The notes beneath the pieces are model-generated. The model saw only the letters and a list, made by a program, of their open reading frames with translations, was not told the origin of the DNA and searched no databases. Below are positions 59,914 to 64,000 of a DNA stretch of 64,000 nucleotides, in pieces. The stretch is from Paenibacillus cellulosilyticus (lineage in GTDB: Bacteria; Bacillota; Bacilli; Paenibacillales; Paenibacillaceae). The translations under genes were made by a program, and so were the position numbers. Every line of letters starts with the position of its first letter. Positions within the stretch are counted from its first letter, which is position 1. Location: the NCBI RefSeq assembly GCF_003182255.1, contig NZ_QGTQ01000030.1:1-64000 (forward strand), written 5' to 3'.

Positions 59914-60102
59914 ATGGATTTGAAATTGCTGTTACCCCTTATTATTCTGCAAGCATTGCTGCTTATCATTGCGCTCGTTGACATCATCCGCCGAGATAGC
60001 AGCCGCATTCGTGGTCCGAAGGTGATATGGGTGCTGGTCAGCATCTTCATTCAGATGTTTGGTCCGCTCGCTTATCTGATCTTTGGTCGGAAAAAGTATT
60101 AA
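59914..60102 (+). CDS. PLDc_N domain membrane protein
   Basis: 62 aa. Helix 1 LLLPLIILQALLLIIALVD, then KVIWVLVSIFIQMFGPLAYLIFGRKKY, the classical PLDc_N (phospholipase D nuclease N-terminal) two-helix module, here as a stand-alone protein. Often placed before ABC transporter genes in Bacillales. ATG is eight bases after GGGAGGT. Confidence 0.85.
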   Translation: MDLKLLLPLIILQALLLIIALVDIIRRDSSRIRGPKVIWVLVSIFIQMFGPLAYLIFGRKKY

Positions 60103-60137
60103 GCCACCGCGATTAATCAACGATTGGGAGCGATAAA

Positions 60138-61055
60138 GTGTCTATTCTCGAATGCAATAAACTCGCCAAAACGTTCGGTGATGTGCAATCGCTGAAGGAT
60201 GTTTCCTTCGCGATTGAAGGCAAGGGCTGTATCGGCTTCCTTGGCGCCAATGGAGCGGGCAAGACGACGACCATTCGAATTATTACCGGTCTAGCAAAGC
60301 CGACTTCAGGCACGGTTAAAGTTGTTGGCTATGATGTTATGAAGGATGCGCTGCATATTCGGAAGGAGATTGGTTACTGTCCGCAGGCGCCAGCCTTCTA
60401 CAACGATATGACAGCGGAGCAGTGGATGCATTGGGTCGGGAAGATCTTCAAGCTGGGGAAGAAGGAGATTGCCGCCCGAACGGAGGAGCTGCTGAAGCTG
60501 TGCGGGATTTGGGAGGCACGGCATCGGGCGATCGGCGGCTTCAGCGGAGGCATGAAGCAGCGTCTTGGCATCGCGCAAGCGCTCATCAATCGACCGAAGC
60601 TGCTTGTGCTTGATGAGCCGGTATCGGCGCTTGATCCGATGGGGCGCTACGATGTGCTCAAGCTCATCGAGAAGCTGAAGTCGGACATGACGATCTTCAT
60701 GTCGACGCATATTCTAGACGATGTGGAGCGGGTAGCCGATCACATTGTCATTATCGATAAGGGCTCGGTGCTGCTGTCCCAGCCGATGGATGAGCTGAAG
60801 AGCAGCTACAAGGAGTCGATGATCCATTTGACCATCGAGCCGACGACAGTGGATCTTGTAAGTATTTTGCAAACAGAGCCTGTGTTCAAGAAGATCCATC
60901 ACGAGGGGAACAGCTTCACCATCGAGTGTGGAGATATCGGGGCTGCCAATGAGAAGCTGCCGCAATTGCTCGTCAGTCATGGTATCCGATTTACGAACTA
61001 TCGGGTGGCAGAGGCGAATTTGGAGCAAATTTTCATGAAGGTGGTTCAATCATGA
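60138..61055 (+). CDS. ABC transporter ATP-binding protein
   Basis: 305 aa from GTG. Walker A GANGAGKTT, Q-loop GYCPQAPAFY, signature FSGGMKQRLG, Walker B LLVLDEPVSALDP and a HILDD switch. It has a C-terminal extension after residue 220 as in the CcmA/YtrB/NatA export class. It energises the permease that overlaps its end. Preceded by the PLDc_N gene. Confidence 0.9.
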   Translation: MSILECNKLAKTFGDVQSLKDVSFAIEGKGCIGFLGANGAGKTTTIRIITGLAKPTSGTVKVVGYDVMKDALHIRKEIGYCPQAPAFYNDMTAEQWMHWVGKIFKLGKKEIAARTEELLKLCGIWEARHRAIGGFSGGMKQRLGIAQALINRPKLLVLDEPVSALDPMGRYDVLKLIEKLKSDMTIFMSTHILDDVERVADHIVIIDKGSVLLSQPMDELKSSYKESMIHLTIEPTTVDLVSILQTEPVFKKIHHEGNSFTIECGDIGAANEKLPQLLVSHGIRFTNYRVAEANLEQIFMKVVQS

Positions 61056-61825
61056 TCGGTTTCATGCCTATGTTGTCGAAGGAGCTCCGAGAGCTTGGAA
61101 GCAGTTTGAAGATCCTCTATATTCCCATCGTGTTCACACTCCTGACGATTATGCAGCCGGTTACGTTGAAGATGCTGCCAACGCTACTCAAGGATGCATC
61201 TAATCTGCCTGAGGGGACGATTATACAAATTCCGGACCCGTCCGTTATCGACGTAATGGGATCGCTGCTGCCTAAGTTCGGCTCGCTCGGCAGTATTATT
61301 ATCATTCTGATCATTATGGGGGAGATTGCTGGAGAACGGGCATCGGGCGTTATGGCGATGGTGTTTGCGAAGCCGATCAGCTATGTCGGGTATTTTGCAG
61401 CCAAGTTGATTGCAGGCTCCTTGCTCGTCATTGTCAGTCTCTTCGCAGGCATGATCATCTCCTCCTATTATACTGAGATCATGTTCGACAAGGTCGACTG
61501 GCTTGATGCGATGTTAGGGACGCTGCTGTACGTACCGTACATTCTGATGACGGTTGCGATTACGCTGTGCTGCTCTGCTTTTATGAAAAGCCAGGTTGGA
61601 GCGGGTGGCGTTGCGTTCGTGTTGTATCTGGTGCTTACGATGGTGCCGCAGTATCTGGGGAGCTTCTTTCGTAAGGTATCGCCCAGCCACCTAGTGGATA
61701 CGGCAAGTAATGTCATTATGGGCGTGGCGGATACGCACATCGTGGCGCCGCTTGTCGGTACATTGGTGCTCTGCTCGGTATTCATTGCAGCGGGTATGCT
61801 GTTGTTAAGGCGGCAAGAGGTATAG
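61052..61825 (+). CDS. ABC-2 type transporter permease
   Basis: 257 aa with six predicted membrane helices. An extended outer loop with IQIPDPSVIDV follows the first helix; then GEIAGERASGVMAMVFAKPI, the conserved ABC-2 cytoplasmic motif. It starts in the four-base ATGA overlap with the ATPase gene. Exporter of unknown cargo. The following 222 bases (61826-62047) hold no gene I can support. Confidence 0.88.
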   Translation: MIGFMPMLSKELRELGSSLKILYIPIVFTLLTIMQPVTLKMLPTLLKDASNLPEGTIIQIPDPSVIDVMGSLLPKFGSLGSIIIILIIMGEIAGERASGVMAMVFAKPISYVGYFAAKLIAGSLLVIVSLFAGMIISSYYTEIMFDKVDWLDAMLGTLLYVPYILMTVAITLCCSAFMKSQVGAGGVAFVLYLVLTMVPQYLGSFFRKVSPSHLVDTASNVIMGVADTHIVAPLVGTLVLCSVFIAAGMLLLRRQEV

Positions 61826-62047
61826 AGGAAAATAAGATATAAGCGGTTGCAGATATAGCAGCAGCAACGATTTCGATTGAACGTACACTTTTAGGCGCAT
61901 GCTGGAGCAGCGAGTCATTACGATACTGCCGACTTCACGCCAGCCAATCAACTAGAGGTGTAAAGTTCAAGGGATCGTTTGCTGCTGTTTCTTGTTCTTG
62001 TTCACAAACTATTGGATATATAATGGGGGGCTAATCGAGAAAATTGT

Positions 62048-62161
62048 ATGCTTATAGAAAAATACATGTTGAGCACTAGAAGAGCTCTACTTTATGCTAA
62101 GGCAACAGGGACTCCGGAGGTCGTTATACCTGTAATACTTCGCCTAAAGGGAGATGAATGA
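62048..62161 (+). CDS. possible 37-residue ORF overlapping the NLP start
   Basis: ATG then basic and hydrophobic residues (KATGTPEVVIPVILRLKGDE at the end). Its stop overlaps the start of the NLP gene, so it could act as a leader that couples translation. The ribosome site is weak (GAGAAAA). Confidence 0.3.
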   Translation: MLIEKYMLSTRRALLYAKATGTPEVVIPVILRLKGDE

Positions 62162-62885
62162 TGACATGAAGCACAAATTAAAAGCGTTGTCATTTTTACT
62201 TGTTTTGTCAATGCTCATAACGGTTTCAACGGCGTATGCAGCGGTGATCGCTCACGATCAAGTTGTAGGCTTTGCCGAAGTAACTCCTGTTACGACTGCA
62301 CAAATTGCTGCCAAAACGTTTCAACCGACCTTGAAGGTTACAAACGGATGCGTACCTTTCCCTGCAGTAGACGCTCAAGGAAATACAAGCGGAGGCTTAA
62401 GCCCTTCCGGAGGATCGAGTGCCAGCTGCGATTCCAGTACGGGACAGGTCTACTCGCGTGCAGCATGGTATAACGGCGTGTACGGCATTATGTATGCATG
62501 GTATATGCCCAAAGATTCGCCTTCTTCGGGATTGGGTCACAGACATGATTGGGAAGCGGCCGTCATTTGGATTGATAATCCTGCAGCTGCAAATCCTCAA
62601 ATATTATCAATTGCTTATTCTCAGCACGGAGACTTCCTTAACGCTGCGCCGAGCAGTTCAAACACAAGCGGAACACATGCCAAGCTGGAATACAAGAGCG
62701 TTTGGCCTGTCAACCACGCGCTGTATTCAACTAGTGAAAGCGGCGGAACTCAACCGCTGATCGATTGGGACGATTTAACTTCTGCCGCTAGGGATGCGCT
62801 GAATACAACGGATTTCGGTGATGCGAACGTTCCGATGAAAGACTCCAATTTCACGAGCAATTTGGCGAATGCTTGGTACCAGTAA
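62154..62885 (+). CDS. secreted NLP (necrosis- and ethylene-inducing peptide 1-like) protein
   Basis: 243 aa. Signal peptide (KALSFLLVLSMLITVSTAYA) then the NPP1 domain with Cys66 and Cys92, expected to pair as in type 1 NLPs, and the exact heptapeptide GHRHDWE at 128-134, followed by AAVIW. NLPs bind plant sphingolipids and lyse dicot membranes. AAAGGGAG precedes ATG 62154; ATG 62166 is also possible. Alone, followed by a strong terminator. Suggests a plant-associated lifestyle. Confidence 0.9.
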   Translation: MNDDMKHKLKALSFLLVLSMLITVSTAYAAVIAHDQVVGFAEVTPVTTAQIAAKTFQPTLKVTNGCVPFPAVDAQGNTSGGLSPSGGSSASCDSSTGQVYSRAAWYNGVYGIMYAWYMPKDSPSSGLGHRHDWEAAVIWIDNPAAANPQILSIAYSQHGDFLNAAPSSSNTSGTHAKLEYKSVWPVNHALYSTSESGGTQPLIDWDDLTSAARDALNTTDFGDANVPMKDSNFTSNLANAWYQ

Positions 62886-62890
62886 CATTC

Positions 62891-62925
62891 AAGCGACCTG
62901 CTTATACAAGCAGGTTGCTTTTTTT
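62891..62925 (+). terminator. rho-independent terminator
   Basis: Stem AAGCGACCTGCTT / AAGCAGGTTGCTT with one G-T pair, loop ATAC, followed by a T-run. The rest of the 344-base gap to 63229 contains a cre-like site and no gene I can support. Confidence 0.88.
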
Positions 62926-63127
62926 ATTGTAACTGCTTGTTCGTTCGAGGCACCGACAGCTCTTTGATTACGATTATATCGATTGGAGACTTGAAGAGCA
63001 GGGGAGAAACGATGAACGGTTCGTTTTTTTTCTAGGGACTAGCAGGACGAATTCCCTTTATAATCAAGGAAAGATAGGCCGAATCTGGAGCATTACATGA
63101 TGCTAGGAAACATGTATATTGCTTGTT

Positions 63128-63142
63128 TTGCAAGCGCTTTCG
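63128..63142. promoter_or_regulatory. cre-like (CcpA) site
   Basis: TTGCAAGCGCTTTCG matches the cre consensus WTGNAANCGNWNNCW at 14 of 15 positions. It lies 88 bases before the solute-binding protein gene, suggesting carbon catabolite control of a sugar uptake system. A LacI-type pathway regulator could bind the same kind of site. Confidence 0.6.
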
Positions 63143-63229
63143 TATGATTCAGTTGCGACCACAAGTTAAGCGCTTCAACGTTGAGACGCGGCAGTGGCGC
63201 AATCGAAAAAAGTGAGGTGTTACGAACCG

Positions 63230-64000
63230 ATGAAAGCGTTTCGAAAAGGGGTAATGCAATGGTTTCTCGTGTGCATGGTTTTCGCTTTGGTTTTGGTGGG
63301 CTGCAGCAGCGGTGATAACAGCAAATCGGAGGAAAGCGGTGAATCGGCCGTAAGCAAAGGAGCCGATACGAATGTGGTGGAGAAGCCGAAGGAACGAGTT
63401 AAGCTGCGCGTGGAAGTTTTCGATCGGGGCAACGCTCCGGAAGGTGTTACCGTTACGAATAACGAGATGATCGCATATATTCAGAAAAACTTCGGTGATC
63501 CGAACAATATTGACCTCGAATTTGTGCCTGTGCCGCGTACCGATGAGATTAACCAGTTGAGCGTGCTCATGGCTGCGGGAACGGCTCCGGATGTCAGCTT
63601 CACGTATAACTCTGGCGCTGTCTATAATTGGGCGAAGCAAGGCGGTTTGACGGATTTGACGCAATTGCTGAGCGAGAATGGTCCACAGCTGCAGTCTTAT
63701 ATCGGTGACGCGATGAATTACGGAGTCTTCGATGATAAACAATATGCAGTCGTGGCGCGGCGCGTCAATCTGGAGAAGTACACGAGCATTATTCGTCAGG
63801 ATTGGCTCGATAAAGCACAATTGCCAGTGCCGAAGACGACGGAAGAAACATACAACACGCTTAAGAAATTCAAAGAGATGAACCTTGGCGGTAATCGTAC
63901 GTTCCCGTTATCCTTCGCGCTGACTCCGGACTCCTACGAGCCTATCATCTGGTCGTTCATCAAGGAGCAATCCGACGAGGCGAGATACTTGCGCTCCGTT
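63230..64000 (+). CDS. extracellular solute-binding lipoprotein (partial, runs off window)
   Basis: 257 codons before the window ends. Lipoprotein signal MKAFRKGVMQWFLVCMVF, then lipobox LVGC; mature N terminus low-complexity (SSGDNSKSEESGE). The family pattern MAAGTAPDVSFTY is that of ABC sugar-binding proteins of the LipO/YtcQ type, common in Paenibacillus. Expected to deliver an oligosaccharide to a membrane transporter encoded beyond the window. ATG after GTGAGGTGTTACGAACCG. Confidence 0.85.
   Translation, partial: MKAFRKGVMQWFLVCMVFALVLVGCSSGDNSKSEESGESAVSKGADTNVVEKPKERVKLRVEVFDRGNAPEGVTVTNNEMIAYIQKNFGDPNNIDLEFVPVPRTDEINQLSVLMAAGTAPDVSFTYNSGAVYNWAKQGGLTDLTQLLSENGPQLQSYIGDAMNYGVFDDKQYAVVARRVNLEKYTSIIRQDWLDKAQLPVPKTTEETYNTLKKFKEMNLGGNRTFPLSFALTPDSYEPIIWSFIKEQSDEARYLRSV

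Noticed and set aside
1-64000. Long open frames on the minus strand
   Set aside because: All those inspected lie antisense to clear + strand genes and have no motif, signal or ribosome site of their own.
1-64000. CRISPR arrays, tRNA genes and riboswitches
   Set aside because: No regularly spaced direct repeats, no CCA-ended cloverleaf and no leader with a recognisable riboswitch core were seen by eye.

Overview
The window looks like a chromosome segment of a Paenibacillaceae-type Firmicute (Paenibacillus or a close relative). This is inferred from strong AGGAGG-type ribosome binding sites, frequent TTG/GTG starts, YfiT-type DinB, VanW and DUF4184 proteins, a cre-like site before a sugar-type solute-binding lipoprotein, and an IS1595-like element. 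No tRNA, rRNA or CRISPR was seen. Every gene I could support is on the + strand.

Region 1 (135-56624) is a very long co-directional array of about 80 small, mostly single-domain genes. It holds 18 intact GNAT acetyltransferases plus 2 fragments, 6 Nudix genes (one frameshifted), 5 VOC/glyoxalase proteins, 5 P-loop kinase-like proteins, 4 DinB-type proteins, 3 histidine phosphatases and 3 nucleotidyltransferase-fold proteins. There are also aminoglycoside phosphotransferase-like, HAD, metallophosphoesterase, SRPBCC, HIT, YdcF, VanW, GH25 and zinc-phospholipase-C-like proteins, extra copies of lspA, rpiA and a purN-like gene, several small membrane proteins, and DUF families that resemble orphan immunity proteins. 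Nearly all genes have their own Shine-Dalgarno sequence and few are separated by terminators. At least a dozen are broken by frameshift, nonsense or end truncation. A set of genes has a good Shine-Dalgarno sequence but a near-cognate codon (ATA, ATT, CTG, ACG) where the start should be. Spot counts of G+C rise from about a third at the left to over half at the right.

Inside the array, 23196-24618 is an IS1595-like insertion with 30-bp inverted repeats (25/30 matching) and an exact 8-bp target duplication (AATCTTTT). It carries an internally deleted transposase and a GyrI-like passenger gene with a nonsense codon.

Region 2 (56625-64000) is conventional, higher-G+C chromosome. It contains a NirB nitrite reductase with a fused NirD-like C-terminal domain, a palindrome followed by a PLDc_N membrane protein and an ABC ATPase/permease pair, a secreted NLP (necrosis-inducing) protein with a perfect GHRHDWE motif, and the start of a solute-binding lipoprotein gene that runs off the window.

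The array genes do not form a recognisable pathway. They look like an accumulation zone for detoxification, resistance, house-cleaning and immunity-like functions, under continuing gain and decay. Family names come from recognition of motifs by eye. No database search was run.
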